Below, in pieces: positions 39,608-50,093 of a DNA stretch of 64,000 nt; within the stretch, counting starts at the first letter, position 1, and each line of letters begins with the position of its first letter. A program made the position numbers and the translations under genes. The stretch is taken from contig NGZR01000003.1 of NCBI GenBank assembly GCA_002197995.1, positions 4,898,001 to 4,962,000 on the forward strand, read 5' to 3'. Under the pieces are notes generated by a model, which did no database searches, was not told where the DNA came from, and worked only from the letters and a program-made list of their open reading frames with translations. This stretch comes from Gaeumannomyces sp. JS-464 (taxonomy: Eukaryota; Ascomycota; Sordariomycetes; Magnaporthales; Magnaporthaceae).

Positions 39608-41139
39608 ATGCGGCCAAGCTCCGTTGGTACCCTCCATCGCAATGGCCCCCTATATCTGGCCTTGAGCTTCCTCAAGCTTGTCACTCCCTTCTTTTACAGC
39701 GACACGGAACATTCCATTCCTTTGGAGAATCCCGAGATTTCTTCACATCTCTCGCCCGGCCACCCCCGCGGGCGGAAGAAATGCCGGGCTCGCAACCCCC
39801 TGCGGGCCGCCGCACGGCTTGCTGCCGTTGCATTTGTTGCGACCCTTGCGCTGTCCCCCGCCGCCGTCCACGCTCAGACAGACGACCTAGCCGCTGTCCT
39901 GTCCAAGCAGCAGAACGTGTCGACTTACACCAGCCTCTTGAGCAAATACCCCAAGGCCTTTGAGAACCTCCCGAGCTCAGGCGCAACAGTTAGTGTTACC
40001 CGCCTCGGTTCTGGGGTTCTATCTCTTCTAGGGCTAGTACTAATACAAGTCTTTCACCCCGGTGCAGATCCTCGTCCCTACCGATGCTGCCTTCGTCAAG
40101 TTCCAGTCATGGGACCGCGGCGATAATGCGTACGCGGAAAAGCTGCTGCAGTACCACATGCTGCAGGGCAAGGCGTCTATCGGTAGCATACAGGAGGGCA
40201 GCTCGATCTTTGTGCGAACGATGCTGGCCGACGCAAAATACACCAACGTATCTGGCGGCGCCGAGATGATCATTAACCGTCAGCGCGACACCTCCGTCTT
40301 CATCTCGGGTCTGGCCACGCGAGCCACCCTGGTGGGCAGTCCGGACATCCCCTTTAAAGGCGGCGCGATCCAGCTGATCGACTCAGTCCTGGCCATGCCC
40401 GCCCGGTTCGAGACGACGGCCCGCAACTCGTTCAACGGCGACATCGACTCGTTCCTCGGCGCCCTGTACGCGGCCGGGGTTCTCGCCGAGTTCGCCGACG
40501 CGGCGAACCTGACCGTCTTCGTGCCGCGCAACGCCGCCATGGCCCGCGTGGGCGGCGCCCTGAAGGCCATGTCGCGCGAGCAGCTGGGCCGCGTGCTGCG
40601 CTACCACCTGGTGCCCGGGCGCGTGCTGCACGGCACCGAGCTGCGCAACGGGACCGAGATCTCGCCGGCGGCGCAGGGGGCCCCGCCGCTGCGCGTGACG
40701 CTGCACAACAACGACATCTTCATCGGCGCCGCGAAGGTCGCGTCGACAAACTTCCTCGTCGCAAACGGCATCGTCCACCTGCTCGACGACGTCCTCAACC
40801 CGGACGCCGCCGCCGACGCCCGCGTCAACGTCACGGCCGAGACCCGCGCGCCCCTGTTCAGCGCCACGGGCGTCGCCGACGGCCAGCCCACGCCCACGGG
40901 GGCGGGCGCGCTACTGCCCTTTACCACTGCGCTTCCGTGCGTCACCGGCTGCCCGACCTTGGGAGTGGCGGCGGCGGCGGCGGCGCGGGAGGCAGCGGCG
41001 TCAGGACCAGCTCCAGCTCGGGTGGTGCGGGGGTGTTTTTGCGGCGAGGCCTACCGGCGTGGCTGGAGTCGGCGTCGGCATGGGCGTTGGCCTCGCCGTG
41101 GGCCTCGTTGGCATGGAGGCAGTGGGCGCGATGTTGTGA
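39608..41139 (+). CDS. GPI-anchored fasciclin (FAS1) domain protein, copy 1
   Basis: Cell-surface adhesion-type protein. Exons are 39608-39988 and 40068-41139. Seen: a hydrophobic secretion signal (AARLAAVAFVATLALSPAAVHA) just before QTDDLAAVL, FAS1 domain 1 (TYTSLLSKYPKAFENLPSSGATILVPTDAAF through LIDSVLAMP), and FAS1 domain 2 (SFLGALYAAGVLAEFADAANLTVFVPRNAA through GIVHLLDDVLNP). Several N-glycosylation sequons, a Ser/Gly-rich stalk and a hydrophobic C-terminal tail (GVAGVGVGMGVGLAVGLVG) fit a GPI signal. The start is uncertain: ATG 39608 puts about 65 residues before the signal core, so a nearer start hidden by an indel near 39780 is possible. Two indels (about 40963 and 41037) join the stalk to the tail. 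It is a paralogue of the gene at 60231. Confidence 0.82.
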
Positions 41140-41785
41140 TTAAAGGGGTTCGAGGAGTTTTAATGTTTGGCCCGGGATGGCGCTGGATATCCCACCTGTT
41201 GATAATGGCTGATTAAGAAGCAAGAGTAGATAGATACCCAGGAGGACTGACAATGGGCGTATGCACATACGTTATTTGCTATATGTCGTAACGCAGCGCC
41301 GAAATAAAAATCTGCAGTTGACAGTTCTAGGTGGAAATCCAGCGTAACTGAACTCATCTTGTAGGTCTACTTTCACTTCTCCCTATATCTTTCCTGTGTC
41401 CCTGCCCATACCAGAAGAGGAAAAAAAAAAAAGAAAAAAAAAAAAGTGCGGTATCAACTATAAGTTTTTAGGTGTTTCAACCAACCCGGTCGAACAATCT
41501 CTACGACCCAGGTTTCTATTCAAGGAATGTTGTTTGCCTGTATGTCTGGTTGCCCGCCAGGAGTTCGTAGCCGGCATAACCTAATCACCACACGCGCAAA
41601 GCAGTGATGCGAACGAAAGGCTTTTTCAGATTCCCGAGCTTGATTCCGCACCGACCCCCGAGCTACCCACCCTCCCCACAAGGACTCCATCCGACATCTT
41701 TTTTTCCGCTCTCCACACAGACTTTTCCCCTCATAACGCCCCCGTCTCCCCCGAGAACTCAACGGCTTCCGCAGGGATAGCCATG
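41140..41785. other. Intergenic before tRNA-Met
   Basis: Holds two adjoining A-rich runs (41409-41445) and no gene. The last 100 bases upstream of the tRNA are pyrimidine-rich. Confidence 0.55.
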
Positions 41786-41908
41786 GGGATCGTGGCGCAG
41801 TTGGCTAGCGCGTAGGTCTCATAACAGCAGGGGGTTTTGCTCCTCTGTCCAATATGACCGGTAACACGGGTAATCCTAAGGTCGTGAGTTCGAGCCTCAC
41901 CGATCCCA
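41786..41908 (+). tRNA. tRNA-Met (CAT), elongator type, with a 49-base intron
   Basis: Cloverleaf read by eye: acceptor GGGATCG/CGATCCC (7 perfect pairs), D-stem GCGC/GCGC with loop AGTTGGCTA, anticodon stem TAGGT/TCCTA with the U31-U39 mismatch common in elongator tRNA-Met, anticodon CAT at 41820-41822, T-stem GTGAG/CTCAC with loop TTCGAGC, and discriminator A at 41908. The intron at about 41824-41872 lies one base 3' of the anticodon, the canonical nuclear position. Removing it leaves 74 bases. The TTCGAGC T-loop (T at 54) argues against an initiator tRNA. Decayed partial copies follow downstream. Confidence 0.92.
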
Positions 41909-42013
41909 ATCTTTTGCTTTTGGTGGTCAGTCGTGGGGATTTTATTTATTTATGTGATTACTTGATCACTTTTACAAGTGGGCTGGCGATGGGTGGTGGT
42001 CCGGTCCATCTTC

Positions 42014-42069
42014 TATAACTGGTAAAACGGGCGATCATGGGGTCGTTTGTTCGGGCCTTGTCGATCCCA
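42014..42069 (+). pseudogene. Decayed copy 1 of tRNA-Met intron end and 3' half
   Basis: Aligned without gaps to 41853-41908 of the tRNA gene, 42 of 56 bases match by my count. It covers the intron's 3' end through the acceptor strand and ends with the same GATCCCA. The T-stem pairing is lost, so it cannot be a functional tRNA. Confidence 0.75.
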
Positions 42070-42133
42070 TTATTTTGCTGTTTTTGGCGGTTGCGTTGCG
42101 AGGACTGCACTGCACATGACACGCTCATCTTCC

Positions 42134-42199
42134 ATGTCTGGCAAACAACCGGGCAATCTCAAAGTCGTGAGTGAGCTCGAGCTTTAGCATCAATCCCAT
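42134..42199 (+). pseudogene. Decayed copy 2 of tRNA-Met 3' half
   Basis: Retains GTCGTGAG plus GCTCGAGC from the T-arm and ends CAATCCCA, preceded by the intron-like GGCAAACAACCGGGCAATC. It contains small insertions relative to the tRNA. Confidence 0.6.
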
Positions 42200-42260
42200 T
42201 ACATTACTTACATCTTGCTCTGCTAGCGCTTGTGTACAAGCCGGCGATTAGTCCTTCTCG

Positions 42261-42301
42261 TATGACCAGTAGAACGGGTATCCTAAATTTCACCGGTCCC
42301 A
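42261..42301 (+). pseudogene. Decayed copy 3 of tRNA-Met intron end and acceptor
   Basis: TATGACCAGTAGAACGGGTA matches the intron end of the tRNA gene closely, then TCCTAA and CACCGGTCCCA. The T-arm centre is deleted. Confidence 0.65.
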
Positions 42302-43561
42302 TACACAGCGACGCGCTCTGGGTCTGGTCGGCCTGCGCTTCCTGCACGATGCCCGAGCAGCCACGGCGCGCTCCCCTACGCACTCGAGTGAAGGAACTCG
42401 CAGTTCCACATCCAGCTCTGCTGCGTGGGTGATGTCAATTACTTCAAATTCCCCCTGCAAATCCCTTTAACGAACCAGGAAAACATATTTTTAAACCCAT
42501 GGAGATTCCCAGGTATTACTAACCAATTAATCGCATGCACGGTCATCTAGTTTATATCTTTTACTTGGGCGTTATGGTGATGCCTGAATAACTCCACGTG
42601 AAGGCATCATATTTGATCGACCTTTACGGCTGCGACCCGGCGCGACCCCAGGCTTGCGTCCTACTTCGAAATGGCACCGTGCGGGCGGTAGGGTCCGGCT
42701 TGCTACCACACATTCGAAAATACCACACGCCCGATATACAACATCGCCGGGGCCAACACCACCACCTTCAACTACCACACCCAGAGTTCCGTTCTCGGTT
42801 CTCGATATTCTTCCCCTCTTGCGAACAACCGGGCATCTAAGCGAGCCCTCCAGAACGCCCGTCTCCGCTGCTTTCCCCAACATTTCTTCCCTTCCTGCCG
42901 CAATGACCTTCCTATTCGGGTTCAGGCTGCGGTCTGGCCCAACAAGATGGGCATTTGCCCGAAGCCGTAGATGGTCTTGACGGGCTCCATGGACTTCAAT
43001 CGATTTCGTAGCTGAGTGTCTCAGGAGGGGAAGCACTACGCCACAGTCGCAGCGCCCCATTCTGGCTATTTTTACTCCCATTAAGCATATATCCCGCCCA
43101 CGCCTGCTCGTGCGGCTGAAGATCGCGCTGCTCCTTCTAATGGCGCAGTCCTCATTTACCTTTTCTCCCCTGCAGCTGGCCGTGGGGGAGCGAATCATGG
43201 GTTGTGCTGTGCCTCCAACATGCAGCCATTACCACCAATAGCTTAATGGCTACAGCACCCGAACGGCGATGTTTTCCCAAGCCGTCCATCTCCACGGGAT
43301 CCTTCCCGTCGGGGGCCATAGGTGACGTGGACTTGACTGCGTAGCGTCTTTTGAAGGCCGGTTAGGCTATTATGCCTCTTGAACGGACTCTTCGAACACT
43401 GGGGCCATGGTGATATGTATAAAGGACGCCATCCAGAATCCCAATGCCCATAGAGATGGGCGTACTCTCAAGCATATCAACACAAGACCACAAGGAAAGC
43501 ACCTCCTCTTTGTTGTTTACAAGCCCGCAACTAGCTCCGTAAATATTGAGCTACTTTCACT
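42302..43561. other. Intergenic with one unrecognised open frame
   Basis: A 208-codon minus-strand frame with ATG (42572-43198) and shorter + strand frames overlap it; none shows a motif, so I leave them uncalled. The right end carries the promoter of the gene at 43562. Confidence 0.45.
43418..43424 (+). promoter_or_regulatory. TATA box of the secreted cysteine-rich gene
   Basis: TATAAAG lies about 140 bases upstream of ATG 43562, the same spacing as in the secreted EF-hand gene at 26492. Confidence 0.55.
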
Positions 43562-44184
43562 ATGAAGACGACCCTGCTTGTCATCTCAGCCCTGAGCACC
43601 CTGACGGGGACTTACGCGGCTGTTAACGAACCTTGCTACAGTACTGGAAGCCGTGCAGGTGAGGAGACATGCAAGACAGAACAGACACTTATACCGCCGG
43701 GTAAAGACCGACCCGAGTGACTTACACCCGCACCCTCCTTCACAGGCGTCTGCGTCTCCACCTCGGCGTGCGCCGACGCAGGCGGCACCACCATCGAGGG
43801 CGCTTGCCCGGCCGACCCAAACGACATCAAGTGCTGCAGCAAGCCGGCCTGCGGCTCGTCGTCGGCCGGCAACTGCCGCTGGGCTTCGGACTGCGCGGGC
43901 AGCACCGTGTCCAACCAGTGCCCGGGCCCCACGGCCTTCAAGTGCTGCTCGTCGTCGGCCCAGGGCTGGGGCGGCTACAGCGCCCCTGGATTCCCGTCGG
44001 CGTCCAGCGGCTGCACGCAGGTCGCCATCGACGGCGCCAGGAAGATCGTCGCGGCCTGGCCCGGCCGGGTCCGCGAGATAGGCTGCATCAGGAAATGCGA
44101 CTGCGGGTCCGGCAGCGACCACTGCTGCGGCAAGGCGACGGACATGATGTGCTCGGACGCGGGCGGTGTAAGTGTGCCGGGCTC

Positions 44185-44241
<57 letters not shown>

Positions 44242-44562
44242 GTGGCTTGCGGCCGAGACGCTTTGAACTGGCTGACATGCCCGCCACGGATAGGCCGCCA
44301 CCTCTCTCCGGTCGCGAGATTGCAGAGTGGGTGATGAACAACAGAGCGAGCCTCAACTTGAAGTACGTCATATGGGGCCAGAAGATCTGGGAAGCAAGCC
44401 GGGACAGCGTCAATTCGTGGGCCAGCTGGAGGACCATGGAGGATCGGAACGACGTCACGCAGAACCACTGGTAGGCAGAGCCCATGTGAAGTGTGCACAT
44501 TAAGCCTGATTTCGTGCTGACTTTTACTACCTAGGGACCACGTTCATGTTAGCTATAACTAG
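43562..44562 (+). CDS. Secreted protein: two cysteine-rich repeats plus VldE/ARB-07466-like C-terminal domain
   Basis: Predicted secreted protein of about 241 residues. Exons are 43562-43658, 43746-44167, 44294-44470 and 44535-44562. Seen: a signal peptide (MKTTLLVISALSTLTGTYA) and two cysteine-rich modules (GVCVSTSACADAGG..CPADPNDIKCC and NCRWASDCAGS..CPGPTAFKCC) of the type placed before cell-wall-active domains in fungal secreted proteins. A third Cys-rich stretch (IRKCDCGSGSDHCCGKATDMMC) follows. The C-terminal block is SGREIAEWVMNNRASLNLKYVIWGQKIW, WRTMEDRND and NHWDHVHVSYN. The WGQ, MEDR and HxDHVHVS elements resemble the actinobacterial/fungal VldE-like domain, whose fold is related to His-containing peptidases; activity is not established. 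The exon sum is one base off a multiple of three and the frame changes just after intron 2 (44294-44310), so one indel is present. Intron 2 contains a 52-base G run. Confidence 0.78.
44187..44238. repeat. G52 homopolymer inside an intron
   Basis: 52 consecutive G on the sense strand, 41% of the 126-base intron 44168-44293. Exons on both sides are conserved. The real length is uncertain. Confidence 0.85.
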
Positions 44563-44922
44563 GGGACGGATGGCAGCCAGGCGCAATATGACGCGCTGGT
44601 GGCACAGGTCTTGTCGGCAGTGCTGGGCGGGTCACTTGGTTGGGAGCAGCACAGTCGCGCGTAAGGTTATGTCCTGATCTTGGTAAAGGCACATCGCTTC
44701 ACCACCCTCGCCTGATGTTTACAAGCGAAGTTGTTTGGGTCGCCGCACCCGGGAGCCGCGCTTATGCAAAAGCGAGCCTGTGTTGGATCTGCAATGAGAG
44801 ATTCCCTGTAGAACAACTCATCCAGCTTTGTCGGTGAGAGCAATAATGCTAGCAAGGCAGCCTTTCTTGAGCATAAGATCATACAACCATATAAAAGGAA
44901 AGCCAAAAAAAAAAAAAATCTC
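44563..44922. other. Intergenic between convergent genes
   Basis: 3' flanks only; an A14 run lies at 44905-44918. Confidence 0.6.
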
Positions 44923-46994
44923 TCAATAAGTCGACCAAAGCTGAATCCGACCTTCGTCGCTCTGTGGCTCGTTCCATTTTATCCGATTTTTATCAAAGTA
45001 GCGCAGCGCCCGCTCCTGCCTCTTCTTTGCCCCCCTGCTGAACAGCCCCTTGAGCGTCCACCCAGTTCCGGTCCCGGAGCCCTGGGGTGGTTCCACGGCC
45101 ACCTCTGCCAGGCACGGCCGGTCGGCCGGCTTCCAGCGATCGAAGCGGAGCCCCTCGACGCCGTTGGCGAAGCTCCAGATGCGGCCGCAGGCGCAGGCGC
45201 AGCGCACCCAGTTGCCGTAGCGCCACAGGAACTTGGCGCGGTAGTAGGAGAAGCTGTTCGAGTTTGGCGAGCCGAAGTTGGGGCGGAATGACGGGTTGAC
45301 GACGCCCTCCATGTGCAGCATGTACACGGCGGCCAGCACGAGGTCCTTGTTGGCGGAACTGTGGCTCTCGAGCGGGAGGCGCGACCAGACCTGCTGCACG
45401 AGGTCGCCGCGGAGGCCTTGAGGGACGGGGCTGAGGTTCTGGAAATAGTTGTGGAACCGCGTATCTGGAAATGCGACGGGCCCTAGTTAAAAGCCGGCTA
45501 GCAAGCGGGATGCACAGAGGGCTGGGAATTTTCTGTTCTTACAGTCGACTTCGGTGGTCGACGGGCCACACATGGCTTTATAGACTCCTTCGTAGACGAG
45601 GAGGGCGTCGAGGGTGAGGCGTGACCAGTACGAGTTCTCTTGTGGCTTCGGGTTAACGTACTTGGACTCGCGGCCTAGGGTCAAGAATCCCTGTGAGAAG
45701 GCGTGGCGGCGAGATGGTGTCGCAGGGGCAGTTGGGATGGGCACGACGGTTACTGAATTAGGGGGGGATAGGGCTGGTTAGCGAAGCATCTTTAGCCCAA
45801 ACTATGCACGGTTTAAGGGGTAATGGCTGGTGAGTAAAATAAATACTGGAGCCATTATAGTGGGATGTGATATCCTTGAATTTGGCCAACGTTTCCCTCA
45901 TATCCTGCGTGCCCATGTACGCCATCGTCATCTGGGCGATCGCGTCCTGCGACCGCGCATCCTCTAGGCCGACATCTGCAAGGCCGTGCACGACGTTGAA
46001 GCGGTACAGCTTGCTGCTCCGGCTCAACTCAGGGTGGCCAAAGCGAAAGTCGTCATACGCCCGCTGGGTCTCGGTGGCCAGGTGCTTCAACGCTCTAACC
46101 ATCTCGATAGGCGTTTTACCAAACGCCCTGTGGCCCGACTCCCCGGTGCCGATGGACACCAAGCACTGCGTGCGGGCCTCGAAGCCCTCCCCAAACGCCT
46201 CTTGGGCCTCCTTCCAGAGCTCCTGAATCGGGTTGTTGGCGCGTGTGGCGCCGTCCAAGAACTCGACTCCGTGCGGGCCGAGCTTGACGGGATCAAAGAA
46301 GGTGCTTGCCGCCGCTGTGGCTCGGCATACCTCCCAGATCTTGACTTCGTCGAAGAGCCCTGAGGCGGGCTCGAAATGCCTCTGATAGCTGCTGAACTTG
46401 ACGACGTCGTTGGCCACCAGCATCGGCGTTGCGCAAGCGAAGCTGGGTCAAGGGTCGCGGTTAGCTGGTGTGTTGCCGCCGATTGGGGGGGGGGGGGGGG
46501 ATGGCGGGTGTACATACACTTTACAGGCGGTGTTGCGGTCCCGCATAAGAAGGTTCTCGTTGGCCCCGAGCCCATACTGGCGGATTATGGACTTGATGCA
46601 CCGCTCAAGCTCGGCCGTGTCGAACCGTGCCTGGATCTGGCCCCGGATGTTAACCCGATGCTGCCGCTTCTTGAAGACGCCATCCATCATTTTGCTGTAT
46701 GCCGTGATGCAGTCCGCGACGCTCATCTCGAGACGCCCAAGCATGATGGCGATTAGGCTGGATTTTGGTCAGGGCTTGCCTAGTGAGTGCTGTTCGACAG
46801 TGCCATCACTTACCCGCCCGTGCTCGTGCCGCCGATCATATGGAAAAACTGACAGGGCTTCGGGGGATTCTGACGGTCGACGGCTTCCATGAGCTGCTGG
46901 ATGATGTACAGAGAAGACAGCCCCGAACACCTCCGCCGTCGAAGCAGAGAAACCTGAGGGGGTGTTGTTGTTCCTGGCCCTGGTCGTCCAACAT
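44923..46994 (-). CDS. Patatin-like phospholipase with a C-terminal extension of unknown function
   Basis: Lipid acyl hydrolase with a Ser-Asp dyad. Exons are 46994-46814, 46757-46518, 46443-45847, 45752-45543 and 45464-44923. Seen: the oxyanion-hole motif CFDGGGVRG near residue 20, the nucleophile elbow GGTSTGG (GxSxG), IWEVCRATAAASTFF, and the catalytic-Asp motif DGATRANNP. After the patatin domain, an in-phase intron leads to about 250 more residues with no family I recognise. These include SRLTLDALLVYEGVYKAMCG, RPNFGSPNSNSFSYYRAKFL and GVEGLRFDRW. I join these because the extension has no ATG of its own and the splice is in phase. One G is missing at 46921-46924 (GGVRG-LSSLYI), and intron 2's acceptor needs one T fewer. 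Corrected length is about 589 residues. Intron 2 holds a G15 run (46486-46500). Confidence 0.82.
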
Positions 46995-47574
46995 CGTGAA
47001 TGCGAGATAGGGAGACGATATCGGGATTTTTCGTCCGCAATGTGCGAATCTGAAGGCAGAGCTCCCAGGGCCCAGGAAAGATGGAGCTGATGGTGTCTTT
47101 TGGTGTTTAAGTGATAGGTGATGTTCCCGGGCTACAATTTTCACAAAAAAAAAAAAAAAAAAACAGAGCCGGCGGCCTCGGGTACATCCGCTCTTCGGCG
47201 CCAGGGTAGGTAGAGCCATATTTGGGATGGTGTTATGCTGCTGAAGCCTTGCCATTGCTCTTAACGCCCAGGGCGTTTGAGGCTGTGTAAATTCCTGCAG
47301 GGGAATCGATAGTTCGTGTGAAGCGGCGACGTGATTGGTGTGCGAAGGCGACGCCGAGGTGACAGCCATCACGCCGCAGGGCCAGAGCCTTGGCAGAATG
47401 CGGCTGATTCCCCTCCAGCAGCAAAACCCGTGTCAAAGGACGACGCGATGTGCCGCTCCCCGGAGCTCCTCTTTCCGACTCTTCTTTACACGTCCTTGAT
47501 GGTTGGACTTTGGTCGGTCGTGGTCACTCACGAAGGCCTCAGTCTAGTATTGACTCCCCCTACTGCGATTCACC
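46995..47574. other. Shared promoter between patatin and membrane-protein genes
   Basis: 580 bases between divergent starts. It contains an A19 run (47145-47163). No gene is recognised. Confidence 0.55.
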
Positions 47575-48627
47575 ATGCATTTCTCCTCGACCTCCCCCGC
47601 AGACTCTCCAACTGTCACAAATGACACTCCTCGTGCCCTGATCACGGCGCCGCCGGTGATTGCCGCCGATAATATCTTCAGACGACAGTCGCCCGATCTT
47701 CGGCGCTGTGGATATATCAACGGAAACAGAGGTACTTCCCCCCTCCACAGCACCGTGGGCGCCATGCCCGGCGACTAAAGCCTGCTCTACTTCAGAATCG
47801 GAGATCAGATGTGCAAGCGAATACAGCTGTGCATCCGGTGCCGGCATCGTGCCTGTTTTTGGGTGCTGTAACGAGGTATCATGCAACGCAGGCGCGGCTG
47901 CCACTTGCGTCGACGCATATAGCAACATGTGCAAGGGTTTTGGAGCGGCGGGCTGCTCAGCCTTTGGATCTGTCCTGAGCTGGTAGGCTCGTTTGCGGTC
48001 CTCCCCTGTCCCCTGCCTTTCTGTTTGCTGATTTTCCATCAAGCCGGACGGCTTGTATAACGTATATCCTCCGTCCCACTGGAGCGTACGTTTTCACCAG
48101 CTTCACGTCGTGGGCCTGCGGCGCCAGTCCCACCACGATCATCGTCCTTGCGACGACCACGAATGCCCTTCCGCCGGACCTGACAAAGATTGACACCGCC
48201 CGAGTGGGTTCTAACACAAGTATGTCACCATTATATGTCGTGGCAGGAGAGCCAACTAACTGACTCTTGTTGATAAGAGATCGTGAACACTGGCGTAGCT
48301 ACGACGAACGAGGTGCCAGGGGCACAGACAAGCCCAAATACCGACGCTTCATCCAGCGGCCTGAGCGCTGGAGTGCTGGCCGCGATCGTCACTTCTCTCT
48401 CGGTGCTCGTGCTTGTGGCTATAGCCATCGTATTGTACTGCGTGCGGAGAAGCAGCAGGAAGAAGGCCGAAGAGGCCGCCAACATGAATCGCCGCCTGGT
48501 TTTCCAAGAGCGAGGCGGCGTTGGCGGCAGTGAGCGGCTCATGTTCTCGGACGGAGGTCACGGCGACTCAACGGCGCGTTGGGTCATGTACGGGCAGGAC
48601 GATAGGCGGACGGTTGTGGGTGGCTGA
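47575..48627 (+). CDS. Single-pass membrane protein with cysteine-rich ectodomain
   Basis: Predicted type I-like surface protein of about 311 residues. Exons are 47575-47982, 48044-48219 and 48278-48627. Seen: PDLRRCGYINGN, then a Cys-rich ectodomain (APCPATKACSTSESEIRC, FGCCNEVSC, TCVDAYSNMCKGF and WACGASPTT). A Ser/Thr-rich juxtamembrane stretch, one transmembrane helix (GVLAAIVTSLSVLVLVAIAIVLYC) and a basic stop-transfer (VRRSSRKK) with a short cytosolic tail follow. The pattern CGY-NG...CP...CC...C-D is common in fungal surface proteins of unknown function. The N-terminus lacks a clean signal peptide. The frame shifts near 47740 just after CGYINGN, so an indel there (and perhaps upstream) may hide it. 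The exon sum is one base off, which agrees. Confidence 0.68.
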
Positions 48628-49520
48628 CACACCACATCCGACTCAAACAATCAGCGGCTCCAGTTTCTACAAGGACACTAATAGATGGGGAAGAGGAGAG
48701 CGGGTCGGGGAAAAGACAATGTGACTGAGCCACAAGTGCAGCAGGTGGTTAAGACTTCAAGACATGGCGTGGGTCGGAGGCCAATAGCGGCGCAACTCCA
48801 AGCTCCAGACTCGTACCAGAAGGAGATAATTCCACCTAGACAACAGGGGTACGGGTTTATATATCGTGTGTTGGACTAGCCAAACTTGAAATCTTTTTTT
48901 TATTTATTTATTATTTTTTTTAATCCTTCATCTTACCTTCCCTGCTTTTGTTTTCTTTGGGGCTGTTTGTTGCTAAACCTTTTTTCCCCGCCCGGTTTTC
49001 CCATACTACCTATTTTTGACAACCGCTTGAAGACCAGTTTGCAGACCCGGGCCAAAGGCTCTCTGGCCCTTGTAGAAATATCCCATAGATCCGCTAGAAG
49101 ATGCCTTTGTGGCCAGGCCAACGAGCCGTGTTGGTACGGTTCCTGGCCACCTCCTTCGTCATGTCCGACGTCATCTCCATTGCCAGCTCTCGGCCAGTGC
49201 CGAATATACAAGGCCGGCCAGTTCCCTTCAACGTTCTCAAATTTAGGGCTAGAGTCCGTATAAATATAACTACAAAAAAAAGGAAAAGATATGGGAAATA
49301 AGGAAAGATACAGGAAATAGGAAAAAAAAATGATAAATAAAACAAACCCTTTGTTTCATGCATGTAGAGACGCCAGGCTGAGTATGGCGGCGCGGAAAAT
49401 GGGGATGGAGTTGACATTAAAAGAGTAGGCTTTGGGTTGCAGCGACTCCACGGCGAGATGCTTGCAGAGGACAAAATGAACTGATTATTGAGGCGGGGAT
49501 TGTACTAATTAATAATTATA
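48628..49520. other. Intergenic between convergent genes
   Basis: T-rich low-complexity DNA at 48894-48922 and an A-rich stretch at 49273-49345. A 126-codon minus-strand frame here is not supported. Confidence 0.5.
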
Positions 49521-50093
49521 TTACCATCTCACAACTCTGCCGTCCTCCAGTACACTGGTGGAGGCGGCGATGGGCCCCTTTTGGCCCTCCCAGCCATTGT
49601 CCCACTGGCCCTCTAGGTCAGCCTGCTCCTCCCCAGCCTCATCTGCCTCTTCCCGCGGCGACTCCTCCTCTGCGTTCTCGTCCGCGTTCTCCGCCTCCGA
49701 GAGGCTCCAGCCGTCAACGTACTCCACCGCGATGACGTCCTCCGGTGCCACCTCTCGCGAGAGGGTGGACTTTTTCCTCGGCCGGTAGTTGAACGACCGG
49801 AGGTGGTCGGCGGGGCTGGGCTGCTTGGCTAGGACGTCGTCGAACTTCAGCCCCAGGTCGCAGAGCCGGGAGAAGATCTCCCTGTTCTGTCGCCGGCAGG
49901 CGCTGTCGTGGAGCTCTCCCCGGCTCTGGAGGTGGTCTAAGAAGACCGTCGGCGGCGGCGGAACCCACTTGCCGTCTCGGTCCATGTGGACTAGCGGCGC
50001 AGGGGCAACCTGGTCGCGGCCGAGGCGCTTTAGGTTGGCCTTCAGCGCGTTGCGCTTGGCCTCCCGCAGCAGGTCCCGCTTGACGTAGGACAT
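49521..50093 (-). CDS. Unrecognised protein, 190 residues
   Basis: Uninterrupted frame from ATG 50093 to a stop at 49521. I do not recognise the family. Seen: a basic, helical N-terminus (VKRDLLREAKRNALKANLKRLG), a central DHLRSFNYRPRKKSTLSREV stretch, and a strongly acidic region (AENADENAEEESPREEADEAGEE) before a short basic end (DGRVVRW). No signal peptide or membrane segment is visible, so it is probably soluble, cytosolic or nuclear. The biased acidic tract and lack of stops favour a real gene over chance, but homology is untested. Confidence 0.55.
   Translation of the reverse strand: MSYVKRDLLREAKRNALKANLKRLGRDQVAPAPLVHMDRDGKWVPPPPTVFLDHLQSRGELHDSACRRQNREIFSRLCDLGLKFDDVLAKQPSPADHLRSFNYRPRKKSTLSREVAPEDVIAVEYVDGWSLSEAENADENAEEESPREEADEAGEEQADLEGQWDNGWEGQKGPIAASTSVLEDGRVVRW

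Noticed and set aside
42572..43198. 208-codon minus-strand frame
   Set aside because: Has an ATG but no motif, and several + strand frames overlap; left uncalled.
43586..44500. 304-codon frame antisense to the secreted cysteine-rich gene
   Set aside because: It includes a Pro run created by the G52 tract and Arg/Ala bias from reading a GC-rich gene backwards.
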